From Rotaria sordida (lineage: Eukaryota > Rotifera > Eurotatoria > Philodinida > Philodinidae): a stretch of 64,000 nt of DNA. The number at the start of each line of letters is the position of its first letter. Position 1 is the first letter of the stretch. Position numbers and translations under genes: made by a program. The stretch covers positions 5,247 through 69,246 of the forward strand of contig CAJNOL010001021.1 in the NCBI GenBank assembly GCA_905250125.1. Reading direction: 5' to 3'. Below are positions 1 to 11,889 of the stretch, piece by piece. The notes under the pieces were generated by a model. That model searched no databases, had not been told where the DNA came from, and worked only from the letters and a program-made list of their open reading frames with translations.

Positions 1-78
1 AATCTAATGAAAAAGAAAAGTTTGAATAATTGAATAAAAAAAAGTTGTATTATCAATAATAAAATGAATTAATTTTAG

Positions 79-2725
79 TTAATGGTTGATCAATTAAGTA
101 GATCAGTATTATTAATAACTCGTTATAATCCTGAAAGTGATAAATCAGTATTATTAATAGGTCATACATCTTTTTTTCAAGCAAGTGAAAAATGGGAATA
201 TATTAGTTCATTATCAATAGAAGGTGTTATTGATAAAATATTATTTGAAGGTTCAATAAATCATCCACAAGATAAAGAACCAGTTAGAAATTTTAAAAAA
301 TCAAAAGAATATATAAATGGACTTGAACAAACAAAAATATTTTTTCATGAAAATATATTTATTGAACAAAGTCGTTGTATTCGTTTAAAATCTCCAAATT
401 CTCCTGATTATATTGGTTATCGAAGAATTGAATTTACAAATGAATTTCGTCCTGGATCAATAATTGCTTTACAAATTTCACTTCTTCCACAAATTCGTCA
501 ATCAATAATAAATATAAAACAAATATTAAATCAATATTCAAATCCAACAAGTCAATTTAATAAAATAATTAATAAATTAACATTAATTGATCTTGAACGT
601 ATTATTTATCGTACATCTATTGAAGAAAAATCTGATGGAAAAGGTTTTGATTGTTATATAATACCTGATTATGGAATACTCAATTATTGTGGTCTTCAAG
701 GACAAATATTAATTTTAGAAAAAATTCGTTTATTTAATCAAATAAAACATCCTTTTATTATTAATTTAAAACAAGGAAATTGGTTAATGGATTATATATC
801 TAATAGACTTAAAATTCATCAAAATACAAAAGAGGTTTGTTTTATATTATATTAAATAAAATAAATAAAAAATAATTAGTTAGGTAAATGGTATGAAAAT
901 GCTTTTCAATATATAAATTCATTATCACGTTTAATGGTTCCAATATATTTTGATTTAATAATAAAAGGTTCATATAATAAATTATTAGAACATGGATATA
1001 AATTAATCAATTCATTTATTATTGACTCATCTTTATTTGTTCGTTTACTTAGTCAAACAAGTATTCAATTAATAAGTATTATTCGAAATGCACGTTTACC
1101 ATTATTATCATCGGATATTCGTCAACCTCATCCAATTGAAGAAAAAGATGAACAAACATTTGAACGTATTCAACAAATTCCATCATTAGCTGCTGGATTT
1201 CCACATTTTTCTGGTGGTTTATGGAGAAATTGGTCTCGTCATACATTTATATCATTACGTGGTCTTCTTTTATTAACTGGTCGATATGAAGAAGCTCGTT
1301 ATTTAATATTATCTTATGGTGGATCTATTCGTCATGGTTTAATTCCAAATTTAATAGCTGATGGTAAAACTGCTCGTTATAATTCTCGTGATGCTGTTTG
1401 GTGGTGGTTATATTCAATATCACATTATACTGATTTTGTTGTTAATGGTTATGAAATTCTTTCAGATAAAATTTCACGTTTATATCCAAATGATGATAGT
1501 CCATTAGAAATAGTTGATTCATATAATCAATCATTATATGATACTATTTATCAAGTTCTTTTTATTCATCTTCAATCATATAAATTTCAAGAACGTGGTG
1601 CTGGATATTCTCTAGATCCATATATGACAGATAAAGGTTTTTATAATAAAATAGGTGTAGATTTAAATAATGGATTTCTATATGGTGGAAATCGTTGGAA
1701 TTGTGGAACTTGGATGGATAAAATGGGTTCAAGTGATAAAGCAATGAATAAAGGTCATCCAGCAACACCACGTGATGGTTCATCTATTGAATTAGTTGCT
1801 TTATCTCGTGCAACACTTTCATGGATTATTCGGATGAATAAACAAGGATATTTTCCTTATCATTATATTGAAATATATTCAGGTAATTATTTTCACTTTT
1901 TTATTTTTTTTATTTTTTTTAATTTTTATACAAAAACAAAACAAAAGAATCTAATGATAAAAGAAAAATATATTTAACTGATTGGTTAAATCGTATTGAT
2001 GAAAATTTTGAAAATGAATTTTGGATCGATGAATCAAATTCATCTGAATATGTTAATAGAAAACAAATTTATAAAGATACTATTAATTCAACACTTATAT
2101 GGACTGATTTTCAATTAAGACCCAATTTTATTATTGCTGCTGTTATTGTAAATTTTATCTTTTCTTTTTTATTAAAAGAAAAATATTTTCTTTTTTTTTT
2201 TTATTAAAAGGCTCCAGAAATGTTTAATAAAACTCATATATGGTTAGCATTAAAACAAGCAGAAAGAATTCTTTTAGGAAAATATGGAATAAAAACTCTT
2301 GATCCAAGGTAAGAGATATATTCTCTTTCTTTCTCTCTCTCTCTCCTTAATTAATTTATTTTTAATATTAAAGTGATTATAATTATGTTGGTGATTATTT
2401 ATATGATGATGATTCATATGATTATAAACGAGCACATGGTTTTAATTATCATAATGGTCCAGAATGGTTATGGTTAACTGGTTATTATATACGAGCGAAA
2501 CTTTATTGGTCAAAACAACAAAATGATCCATTGATATTTGAACAAACAATAAAACATGTTCGAGAAATAATATCATCAATTATGAATTTATTTTATTCAA
2601 ATGATTGGCAAGGTTTACCTGAATTAACAAATTCAAATGGTCAATTATGTCCTTATTCATCTTATATTCAATCTTGTTCTTGTGGAACTATTTTAGAAGC
2701 TTTATATGATATTTTACAAATATAA
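79..2725 (+). CDS. AGL: Glycogen debranching enzyme, C-terminal half (amylo-alpha-1,6-glucosidase part), five exons; 5' end outside window
   Basis: Removes alpha-1,6 branch glucose from glycogen in the cytosol; this part carries the glucosidase (GDE_C) domain. Exons read as 79-834, 880-1882, 1948-2147, 2211-2308 and 2374-2725. All introns are 45-65 nt with GT..AG ends, and the phases join without a break. Recognised blocks are LGKWYENAF at the start of the second exon, GGLWRNWSRHTFISLRGL, GGNRWNCGTWMDKMG, PATPRDGSS, and FNYHNGPEWLWLTGY near the C-terminus; all align with animal debranching enzymes as I know them. The ATG at 82 is not the true start: it lies just after an acceptor AG (77-78), and the protein enters mid-domain. 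The glucanotransferase half must lie to the left. The reading frame is intact through the TAA at 2723-2725, so the gene is probably functional. Confidence 0.93.
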
Positions 2726-3059
2726 ATTTTTTATTACAATTCTTATCATTAATATTATTTATTTACTCATTTTTATTTTATTTAACTTATATATATAAAT
2801 TAGTCAATGATCTGTTTAAAAAAACAAAAACAAGAAGAAAAAAGTCATTTTAAGAATTAAATAAATTCTTTATTTTTTCTTTTCAAATAAAAATAAAAAT
2901 TTTTTACTGAAAACTTTACTTATTAAATTAGCGAAATAATTCATACAAATGTTTCGTTTTTTTTTTTATTGTTCAATGTTGATCAACTATAATCTAAGCT
3001 TTCGAATATTATAGATAAATTAATTTTACTGAAGAAAAAGAAAATATTTTTATATTGAG
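2726..3059. other. A+T-rich intergenic spacer
   Basis: Downstream flank of the debranching enzyme gene. It holds poly-A/T runs and no reading frame with coding character. No RNA gene is recognised. Confidence 0.6.
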
Positions 3060-5200
3060 ATAGATGGTATGTATGCTCTTCGCCAAAAAACACATCGTCG
3101 AAAGTTTTTTTTTACCACGGAGGACGCTCTAAAGTAAGGATGAGAGCAAAATGAGTTGAATTCTTCTTGATTAACAAATCTGTATAAGAATTAAAGGGCT
3201 TTCAGCAGTCTAAAGCATTCTGAAAGTCTTTCGATGAAATGCTTTTCGGCGAAGAGCACTACATTCGTCTTGAAAGAACGATTATTTCGCTTTTCTTTAC
3301 ATTGATTTTCATGCGCGAACTGATTGAGAGCCTTTTAAAGTCTATCGATCGTTGCTCCAAGGCGAGCGACGTTGTCCGCAAAAAAAAGAGAATCTACCTT
3401 AACACAACTCATTTCCATGGGAATTCAGGTTGGTATCTTTCCGAAATATCTTGTTCATGAAAATTATAAATATTAGTATTAATATACAGACTCTCGTCGT
3501 ACATCAATGCGCATGCAGAACCAATTCGACTTGTTACCCCATTTATGTGAACACAGCTTTTGCAATCGTCATTGTAGAAAGATTGAATTGTAGATAAAAG
3601 ATGATCATTAGTTCCATATTCACTGAACACTTTTCAGAGAAAGTCTGATGGAATTCGACCGAATATCTTCTCTAAGTCTATGAATAATGCATAAACGGGC
3701 TTGATGTAACATATGTCAAAGAGATATCATCAGTTCCATCCAATGATGATTCATTTAATGTTCTTTCTAGATAATATCTAAAATTGTTCTATGAAGTTGC
3801 TTTTATTTCAGTTACAAATTTCTTTGCTTTCTTGTTGCCAATAATCGCACGAACTTTTTCGGTTCATTATGCAGTTTTCTTTTGGCCATTTTGCAGTTCA
3901 AGATGTTTAGTTTCACATGTTTCTATCGCACCGTCTAGAACTACCATACGGAATAAGAGCTACTCAGATTCAATGTTGGCCTCCTCCGATAGTATCTGAG
4001 AGAATAGTTGATCGATCTTTATTCGCAAAATCCGGCAGGTTTCTTTATCAGCCAACGCTTCTCACCGTATTCTAATCAACATCTTTGATTTACTTTTCTG
4101 ATGTTGAATAGATGAAAACAGTCGAAGAGCGTAAACCATCAGATGGTCATCGATTGCCAGCTCGGTGTCTTAGTTTATCCGGAAATTCATCACGGCTCAT
4201 CATAAGTCGTCTGATATGATAACGCAGTCAGTTAATGATCGTCGAATCATGAAATCCCTTGTTTTATACCATGTATACTTGTGAGTACTGTTGTACTGGA
4301 AAAACGGCCCTCATTATCGATAGATCACGAGTTGCACAAAATTCAATAGTTACATGTCTTGTATATTGAGATCTTTAACACCATTTCCTTCAATGACATA
4401 ATGCCATTTTTTGTGATTCGCTGCTAACGTGTGCATTTAAGTCTTCGATCAGTGCTATAGAATTGATCACAGGAATTCTTTGTATAACTTCGAAGACTTC
4501 ATCAATACATGTCCTATATTCTAATTTTATGTTAGTTATATGCACTTGTATTATCGTTAGAGTTTTCTTTATTAACTGCAACCTTAGAAGAACGACTATT
4601 TTCATTAATTGGTCTCAAGTCGAGGATTTAAGAGTATTGCTACTCCTGCTTTAACACGAATTGATGGGTCAACATCAGAGTAAAATAATTGTCGTCCATT
4701 GTTCATAATTAGGATTTTATTATCCTACCATTTGGTTGATGTAAGTCCAACTATATCTAGTCGATACTTTTTGGTTTCCTCAATCAGTTCTGGTTCTTTG
4801 TCAGTGAGTGTTATTATGTTTCATGTACCAATTTCCATTTTGCATATGATATTATCGATACTATTGTTCATTTCTACTGAACATGCGGTTGAGACATCAT
4901 CGCACCGTTCTCCCAATGGCTACTAGGACAGTTTGCGAAACTATGGATAGCTATGCACTGTTGCTTTACTGTGGCCACCTGTATATTGTTCAGGTTAATC
5001 CCAATCGATCTATGGATGCCAGGATTCGATCGACTACTAAACATTCGCCTACGAGCTTTGTACCCAGACCTAGCTCCGAGGCCATGTTTCGTATCTCACT
5101 TCCGGACGAGGTACGAAAATTTTTTGTTGTGTACATCATGAAGGATTTGTACAGATCCGTTGGCAGACTTCAGGAAATACTTCGATGAGGTAAGTTTGGC
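3060..5200 (-). pseudogene. Decayed non-LTR retrotransposon (APE endonuclease plus reverse transcriptase)
   Basis: Minus-strand reading gives, in 5'->3' order, recognisable LINE blocks broken by stops and frameshifts. An endonuclease start near 4835-4740 reads MEIGT-stop-NIITLTDKEPELIEE then YRLDIVGLT, with TGA where Trp is expected. SDVDPSIRVKAGVAILLNPR follows near 4680-4620. Next comes a stretch at 4605-4390 with VIQRIPVINSIALIEDLNAHV, the decayed counterpart of the GDFNAKVG endonuclease motif. The reverse transcriptase appears near 3630-3410 (SIQSFYNDDCKSCVHINGVTS) and at about 3395-3250, with FFADN in place of the catalytic FADD/YADD, then a frameshift into MKINVKKSEIIVLSRRM. The clade (Jockey/CR1/RTE-like) cannot be fixed by eye. 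The base composition is richer in G+C than the flanks, as expected of an inserted element. Confidence 0.75.
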
Positions 5201-5491
5201 TTGTCTCCCTGTTAATAATAGAACGAGCGATTTTGTCTATGGTAAGAAATGATGCAACTAAAGGAAGATGATTAAAAAGTTTCGACTCTTCCTCTCAGTA
5301 AATCGATGATATTTATGACAAACCTATATATAGTTAAGTGATCGGAATATATAATTTTGTAGAGAAAGATTAGAGCTATCATCTGAAAAAATGACACTTC
5401 GAAATGCACATTTGTAGTTCAATCTTATAGTTATTTTACTAATCTTGGATGAATATTTTCATCTTACATTTTTCGAGAAAAATTTTTAAAT

Positions 5492-6136
5492 AAATGTGGA
5501 AACATCGGATTTAAATCTGAATGTAATGTGTACTTCAAAAAGTGAACTGGATTGATGAGTCATCTTAGCACACGTAGATGTCAGAATTATTCTAGCGAGT
5601 CCCTTCTATTAAAACTTTATTTCTATTGGTTACTGTTCAACCAATAGGATTTCGAGACAAGTGGAGCTCAGATTTGAGTTCTCCGCTCTGGAAAATCTCG
5701 AAGTATGATCTCTGTGATCGGAAGATGGAGCTTTACTTTTCGCTCCATTGGAGCGTAGACAAAAACAGAATTGATTTCCGTTTAAATATCTTTTCAATAG
5801 ATGACTTAGCTCTCTTATTTCTTAATGTTTTATATACTATTTTGTAGCCCGTGAGATTTTCTATCGAATAGTATATAATAGTTGGGATCTTGTTTGATAA
5901 TGAGAGGAAAAGTTTTTTACGAAAACTGGCATAGGTCAATGTTCGCATAGAAAAGCATAGGGAATAATGACTCTTTTTGCGATAAGTCAGCAATGGCTCG
6001 ACAAATCATTCTCATCTTCTTCTCTCGACCGAGATATGGATGAGACGAAAGTGTGTAGAAAATGTCATTGTGATCGGACTCTCCTTTGAAAAGTTATCGA
6101 TTGTAGAGTGTATGAACTTTTTGAGTACACAAAAAA
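5492..6136 (-). mobile_element. Family T non-autonomous element, copy A (diverged)
   Basis: Begins with a worn form of the family's palindromic end (cggatttaaatctga in place of CGGATTTAAATCCGAG), followed by GTGTACTTCAAAAAGTGA. It ends with TATGAACTTTTTGAGTACACAAAA. The internal landmarks shared with other copies are present: a CCAATAG box, the GTATATAATAG segment, and the CGGACTCTCCTTT block. It is shorter (about 645 bp) and more diverged than the other copies. It carries no coding frame. Confidence 0.8.
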
Positions 6137-6303
6137 GACAAAAACCTGTTAAAATCATATTCTGGATAATCTCTAATGATTCTAATGGATAGTTTGTCGA
6201 TTTGAACAAATAAAAAATAAATATCGATTGAAATATAAAATGAATTAAATTTATTTTTCGAATAATATAAATATAAATATTGAAAATAAAGGTAAAAAAT
6301 CAA

Positions 6304-7275
6304 TTAATTGGTATAAAACCATGGATGATTTAAAAGTTGTTCAATGGAATAATTTTTAAATGATTGATGAAATAAATGAGGAAAAATAATATTTTGAATA
6401 TAATTATTTGAATGAAAACAAGAAGGACAATTAAGAAAAATATTTCTAAATGATTGATGTAAATTTTCTGAATACATAACTTGAATTTGTTTTGATTGAT
6501 CAATAAATTTCATAATTGAAAAATCAATAAATTTAATTGTATGTTGATTATCATTATTGATAATAAATATATTTCCACTATTAAGATCAAGATGTATTAT
6601 TGACATTTGTTTTAATTTAATTATTCCAATTAATATTGAATAAATTAAATATTTAACAATATCAATTGTTAATTGATTTGAATATAATTGAAGATATTTT
6701 TTTAATGATATACCATTTTCGAGTTTTTTAAATATAATTACAAATTTTCTTTCATCATCATTTTGTTGAATTGATTTAAAAAAAGATATATATGAATATT
6801 TTCGATTTAGAATTGTTGATGTTGGCATTAAATTAGGACAAATATATCCTTTAAATGCAACATAAACTTCACTTGGAATCCAATTTTGATAAATAATTCG
6901 ATTTTGATCTTGTTTATAAACAAGATATTCATTTTGATTTGAATCAATTTGTGAATAACAACCATTTTCATATAAACGATCAATTTCAATTGATTGAACA
7001 TAATTCCATATTGTTTTAAATGAAGAATATTTAACAATAATTGATTGATTTGTTTTATTATCTAGATTTAAATATCCATCATATGTTGAACTCATTGAAC
7101 CTCCTTCATTATCAATTAATTTTTTTTTTAATATTAATGGAATTTTATTTTCATTAACATAATTCATTATTTTATTTCCAATATCATCTAATAAGATATT
7201 TTCATTATTTTCATTAAATAAACAATTTATATTTAATAAATAAATTATTAAAAAAAATACAAACAATATTAACAT
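6304..7275 (-). CDS. Protein-kinase-like protein with N-terminal signal peptide or anchor, intronless, 323 aa
   Basis: A single uninterrupted frame starts at the ATG at 7275. Residues 2-19 are strongly hydrophobic, which fits a secretory signal peptide or membrane anchor. Kinase-fold landmarks in order: a glycine-rich-loop-like GGSMSSTYDG (58-67); IIVKY with the candidate ATP-binding Lys at 82; HLDLNSGN (228-235), matching the HRDxxxxN catalytic loop with Leu for Arg; IKFIDFS (248-253), matching the DFG motif with Ser for Gly; and a terminal LLNHPWF (314-320) typical of the end of Ser/Thr kinase domains. Catalytic Asp 230, Asn 235 and metal-binding Asp 251 are all present, so activity is possible, but the altered HRD and DFG leave a pseudokinase possible. 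No introns and no linked partner gene are seen. The specific family is not recognised. Confidence 0.72.
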   Translation of the reverse strand: MLILFVFFLIIYLLNINCLFNENNENILLDDIGNKIMNYVNENKIPLILKKKLIDNEGGSMSSTYDGYLNLDNKTNQSIIVKYSSFKTIWNYVQSIEIDRLYENGCYSQIDSNQNEYLVYKQDQNRIIYQNWIPSEVYVAFKGYICPNLMPTSTILNRKYSYISFFKSIQQNDDERKFVIIFKKLENGISLKKYLQLYSNQLTIDIVKYLIYSILIGIIKLKQMSIIHLDLNSGNIFIINNDNQHTIKFIDFSIMKFIDQSKQIQVMYSENLHQSFRNIFLNCPSCFHSNNYIQNIIFPHLFHQSFKNYSIEQLLNHPWFYTN

Positions 7276-7799
7276 TTAAACGAATTTTTTATTCGAATTT
7301 TAACCGCTTTTTTTTTCTACAGTTTCCATTCACAATTATTTCATTCAACCAATTTATTTTTAGTTTTATTTTTTTTTTAATTCACAAATTTACAAATCAA
7401 ATTAAATTCGAGATGTTTCGATATGATAAATAATGAACAGAAAGAGAAGATAAACTAGACTAATTTTATTAATTTATTCTCTAAAATGAAGATAATCAAC
7501 TAATACAAATATATATCGAGAAATTATCAAGATTATTCGAAAAATTTCGTTATTCAAAACTAAAAGTTTATTTTTATATGAAAAATTCTTGTTTAATTAA
7601 TGATAAATTATTATTTTGTCTCATTATCTATCTATGAACAATAAAACGTTTTTTATTTATTTCAATTATCGAATATCTCATCATGAAAACTGTTTCATTT
7701 CGATCTTTTCAACTATAACAATTATTATCATTGGGAAATTTACATTTGACTAAGTTAAAATATATCCTTATGTCACACATCTATAGAAAAATACTTATC
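7276..7799. other. A+T-rich spacer upstream of the kinase-like gene
   Basis: Would contain the promoter of the minus-strand kinase-like gene. I see no recognisable motif beyond A/T runs. Confidence 0.5.
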
Positions 7800-8560
7800 T
7801 TATCATCATGCTCCTCGATGTGGGGAAGCTGCCGATGGCTAGCCATAGGCACTTTTCATGCCGTGTCTCAGGAAATTTTAAGTATTTGCTCAAAAACTGT
7901 CTGCCAAATTCTGGCAGACGAATTTTCGGCTGCTATTTGCTACTAGACAACCTCTGTCGGACTATCTATCAAATTTTAGTCCCCTCACTCATGAAAATTA
8001 TCGAGAATCTTGCTTATCATTAATCCTTCTATTAGCAATGTCACTATTCTCATTCCTTGGGATTTCGTATCTAACGAATGGGAATCATTTGACAATTCGT
8101 TTCTACGCGTTTTCGAGCATTCAGGAGTGTTTACACATACCTATTCTTTCATTATTTAACAACTCACTCTATATTCTCGGCTTCCATTTGACAGAAACTC
8201 GGATTCCAATATCTATACCGGTTCTCGTTTCAAGAAACCTAGAGTCACATATATATTTCTTTTCTTGCGACCCAATATGTGCTCGTCGCCAAAACAAAAC
8301 AATCACTTTTCTGATTGTATCTATGCATGCCATCGTTCCCGATCCCTAAATTCTAAAAATATCACCAGAGTAGTATCAGTTGTGGCTTAACAATGTGTCT
8401 GTCGTTGAGCTCTTCAAGAATAGTTCTCAATAAACATTTCATTTGGATTTCATTACTAGGAATGACAAGTCGCAGGAGGTTCATGATTTCTGGACACACG
8501 AACCAACACTGACTTTCGGCTAGGAATGCAACTTTAACTTTAAAAAAATGCAAGTTACAG
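7800..8560. other. Higher-G+C island, probably an old transposon fragment
   Basis: Composition differs from the surroundings. Short open frames exist on both strands, such as minus-strand 8362-8553 with AESQCWFVCPEIMNLL, but none is long and I do not recognise the family. It contains a perfect 8-bp stem hairpin near 7900-7920 (GTCTGCCA, 5-nt loop, TGGCAGAC). Calling it a decayed element is inference from composition and broken frames. Confidence 0.3.
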
Positions 8561-8665
8561 TTTAAACGTCGCTTACTTTAACTCTAAAATTTAAAGTATT
8601 CGACTTTAACTTTAACTTAAACTTAGACTACTCTATTAAAGTAGTTTTAAAGTTGAAGTGCTAAT
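8535..8665. repeat. TTTAAAGT/ACTTTAA motif cluster
   Basis: Short direct and inverted copies of ACTTTAA and TTAAAGT are packed together. A second cluster with the same motif lies at 50485-50605, so this is a dispersed low-complexity family. Confidence 0.5.
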
Positions 8666-10700
8666 CCTAGCTCCAGATTTCTAGGAACGGAAGTGGAAAC
8701 TGATATTTCTAGTTTTAAAGAAAAAGCGATTTATCAGTCGGGAGATTTCTTCTGTAAATCATTGAATGAATAAGCATTTTCCCATAGACAAACAAAAATA
8801 AGAAAGATGAATTTAATAATAGGTTCTAATCAAACTCGATTAATAAATCTAATTGAAAGTGATCAAAATGTAAATCTGATCATTATTAATTTTAGATAAT
8901 TGATTGTTAATACTTATCAACGATTAATTATTCACCTATTGTAGTAAATCATTAGTAATTATCAGTTAATACTAAAAATTAATGTTAAGTTAATTATGAT
9001 CGATGGATAGTTAACCATGGACGGCACACCTTCGATTTTTTAGGGAAAACAATAAACTTTAAGATGAAACTTTTTTATAGAAGAAACATTAAAAGTGTTA
9101 GCTCATTAAAAAAACAATCAAAAGTCTAAGACTCGTATTGTTACTTTATCGTTTTCATTGTCAGTGAACGGCAGAGAATATTTTGGTAATATTCTCAATG
9201 TTACAGTAGGAATTTCATTTCTATTCATAGTGGTACATTTTCTAGCTTTTTTACAATGTATTATTCAAGTAAAATCGTGTTCCTCATTTTTATCAGTTGT
9301 TTCTGCAATGGTTCTCGTGTCCTGGTGTTTCCTATTTTGACAAATTATTCTTCGTGTTCTACGTTTGATGAATATAAGATAATGCAGAAAATCAGTGTTT
9401 TTCGTTAATTCGTATAACCTCTACGTTAGACTTGCACTGTTCATAACAATTAGGAAGGTTTCACTTGATGCTTAACAATTCTAAGAGAATACATTGAAAA
9501 TTTCACTGAAACATATTGTTGTTTTGTATTTAATGATCTTTTTCGAGTATACTACAAAAATGAATTTTCTGAGAAGATTTTTCTAGAACTGTTATGTACT
9601 AATAATTGATAACAATTAACGATTCAAAGTTATCTCATATTTGGAAGTTTGTTATTCTAAAAATCGTTGTTAAGAAATACTCGATGTTTTTTAGCCAGAA
9701 TTTCATCAGTCAAAGATGTGATTCCAACCGACCGGTTTCAACCCTGCTTATTATTATAGATAAAATTCAGAAGATAAAATTTTAAAGTCTGATGAACAGA
9801 AGTTCGAGAGTAAGTTATATTAAATCGAATTGAATTGTAACAATAGTGTTATTCGTTTCTCTGGACAAAATGACAAATGCGTTGATGAATGGACGGAGAT
9901 AATCTTTTCTAAAAGCATACAATACATTATGTAATCGTATTTAGACAGTATTGCGTCTAAGATCCTTTTCTTTTATAGTTTGTCATAAAATGATGTAAAT
10001 GTCTTATTCGCTTTCCATGTTCATTGCGTTATTATCTCCTATTATGAAAATATCTTGAAATCTATAGTAATAAAACTGCATGATGAACTATAAAAAAAAC
10101 AGTTGAGATAAGTCTCACTTAATACTATTGAACAGTGCACAGAAGAATGGCTGTGTGAATTTATTTATTTTGGTATCCTATTTTGTATTTTTTAATACGA
10201 AAATTTATTATTTCCACCAAGGATTAACAATAAATAGATCAGAAAGTGTGTTTCATTGAGATGCTGAGAAGAAAAACAATTCGGTTATAACAGATAGAAA
10301 ATAACGATAATTATAATAATATTGAGCTAATTCGAGAGAAACAAAAAGATGAGTAGAGGGAAGAGAAAAAAAACGTTGTCTACTATTTTAACACAGTTTA
10401 CTTTACTGCGAGAGACAGGAATATATTTTAATCTAGAAGTTTCTATTGTAGTAGATCTTTTGAAAATACCAAACTATTTTCTCTGCATACTAATAAAAGT
10501 AAAGATATATGATCTAGAATGGTGAACTCTCTCTGCAAGTCAATTGGGAAACTTCCTATTCTTTCTAAATCCCATTGATTTATGATATGTCGTATTTAAG
10601 GATGTTGTAATCAATAAGGCAGAGTTAATTCGCTAGTCAGCTACTGATTCAGAGATCTCTTATAAATACTTGAAAAAATTTATCCAGTATTTGTAAAGAT
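8666..10700. other. Gene-free A+T-rich stretch
   Basis: No frame above about 60 codons and no splice-consistent exon series found. Nothing recognised. Confidence 0.5.
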
Positions 10701-10711
10701 ACTTCTTCCCA

Positions 10712-10770
10712 GGACGAGCATTACGACAGTCGTAAACGATCGTAAATGGTCGTATACAATGTCATTTGTT
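10712..10770. repeat. Small cluster of GTCGTATAC/CGTAAACGATCG motifs
   Basis: Repeated TCGTAAACGATCGTAA and TCGTATAC words, the same vocabulary as the larger cluster at 12575-12750. Probably a fragment of the same repeat. Confidence 0.5.
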
Positions 10771-10897
10771 ATCGTATTCCACATAAGGTTTTCCCATCTG
10801 CTCTCGCCTCTTCCTCCGCTCTCAAAATAACACAAAAACTAATATTCCGAGTGCCTCGACTGGCTAAAGGTCCCAATTCTTTCTTTCTCACGCAGTT

Positions 10898-10995
10898 TCG
10901 ATGGTATATCAAACAAATATTAGTGTTTTAAAAGTTATAGTACTCGATAGTAGTATAACTTCTAAAACACTAATATTTGTTTGATGTATCATCGG
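10898..10995. repeat. 98-bp near-perfect inverted repeat (hairpin)
   Basis: The left arm, starting TCGATGGTATATCAAACAAA, is mirrored by the right arm, ending TTTGTTTGATGTATCATCGG. Arms of roughly 48-50 nt have only a few mismatches and almost no loop. A transcript would fold into a long hairpin. No flanking transposon ends are recognised. Confidence 0.8.
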
Positions 10996-11062
10996 AGCTG
11001 CATCAGTTCAAAAGAAATGAAACCTCCAGCCAGGCTGGGCATCCACATTAATTTATATTAAC

Positions 11063-11677
11063 ACTTATATTTTGATTTGTAGTTCTCATTAATCTAAAAA
11101 TGAAAAAAATTATTTAAATAAATAATTACTTACTATGCGACATAGCATTATTAATAATCTGAAAATAAAAAATTTATTTAAACAAATTCATACTTATTGT
11201 ACGATTTGTCGTTCTAATCAATCTAAAAATAAAAAAATTTATTTATATAGATTAATACTTACTGTTTGATTTGTCGTTGCAATTAATCTAAAAAACCTAA
11301 AATTAATTTAAATAAACTCATATTTACTTTTTGGTTTGTCGCTAAAAATAATCTAAAAACAAAAAATAAAATTAATTTAAATAAAAAATTACTTATTGTT
11401 CGACATATCATTATAACTAGTCTAAAAATTAAAAAAATTAATTTAAATAAATTCATACTTACTCTTTGACTTTTCGTTATAGAAAATCTAAAAGTAAAAC
11501 ATAAAAGTTATTTAAATGAACTAATACTTACCCTTCAATTTATCGTTGTGAGTAATCTGAAAATAAAAAATAAAATTTATTTAAATAAGCTAATACTTAC
11601 CCTTCGATTTATTGCTATAAATAATCTAAAAATAAAACTAAAAATAAAAACAAATTTTTTTCTAAATTAATACTTAC
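11063..11677 (-). repeat. Tandem array of nine 25-nt exon-like units separated by 39-52-nt intron-like units
   Basis: Read on the minus strand, each unit is a 25-nt block followed by a donor-like GTAAGT (six exact, one GTAAAT, three ATAAGT) and ended by an A/T-rich tract plus TTTTAG, TTTCAG or similar before the next block. Plus-strand blocks: 11601-11625, 11532-11556, 11463-11487, 11397-11421, 11328-11352, 11263-11287, 11198-11222, 11134-11158 and 11069-11093. All nine are exactly 25 nt, whereas the spacers vary (52, 44, 44, 41, 44, 40, 40, 39, 40 nt). The block consensus is about ATTAnTnATAACGACAAATC plus five variable bases. Joining the blocks gives no long open frame in any phase, so coding function is not supported. 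It may be a duplicated exon-intron relic or a satellite with splice-like borders. Confidence 0.8.
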
Positions 11678-11889
11678 TTCACCACCCAGGAGGAGCATAT
11701 ACTTTTTTATGAAATTATTCAATACAGTTTTTTTGTTGGCATAATTTTTATGTATAATACTGCTCTGACTAGTTATATAAATTTTTAAGATAACTAATAC
11801 ATAAGTTATTATACAAAATCGAGTGTAAAGAAAAGAGTCAAGATGCATATCCACATTAATACATTTAATAAAAATTAAATTGTGAATGC

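Noticed and set aside
1562..1783. 73-codon open frame antisense to the debranching enzyme
   Set aside because: Lies entirely within a well-supported exon on the other strand; no independent coding signal.
11063..11677. Spliced-leader RNA gene cluster or CRISPR array
   Set aside because: The 25-nt blocks do not resemble the bdelloid spliced leader as I remember it and have acceptors on the other side; repeat-spacer logic of CRISPR is absent and the organism is a eukaryote.
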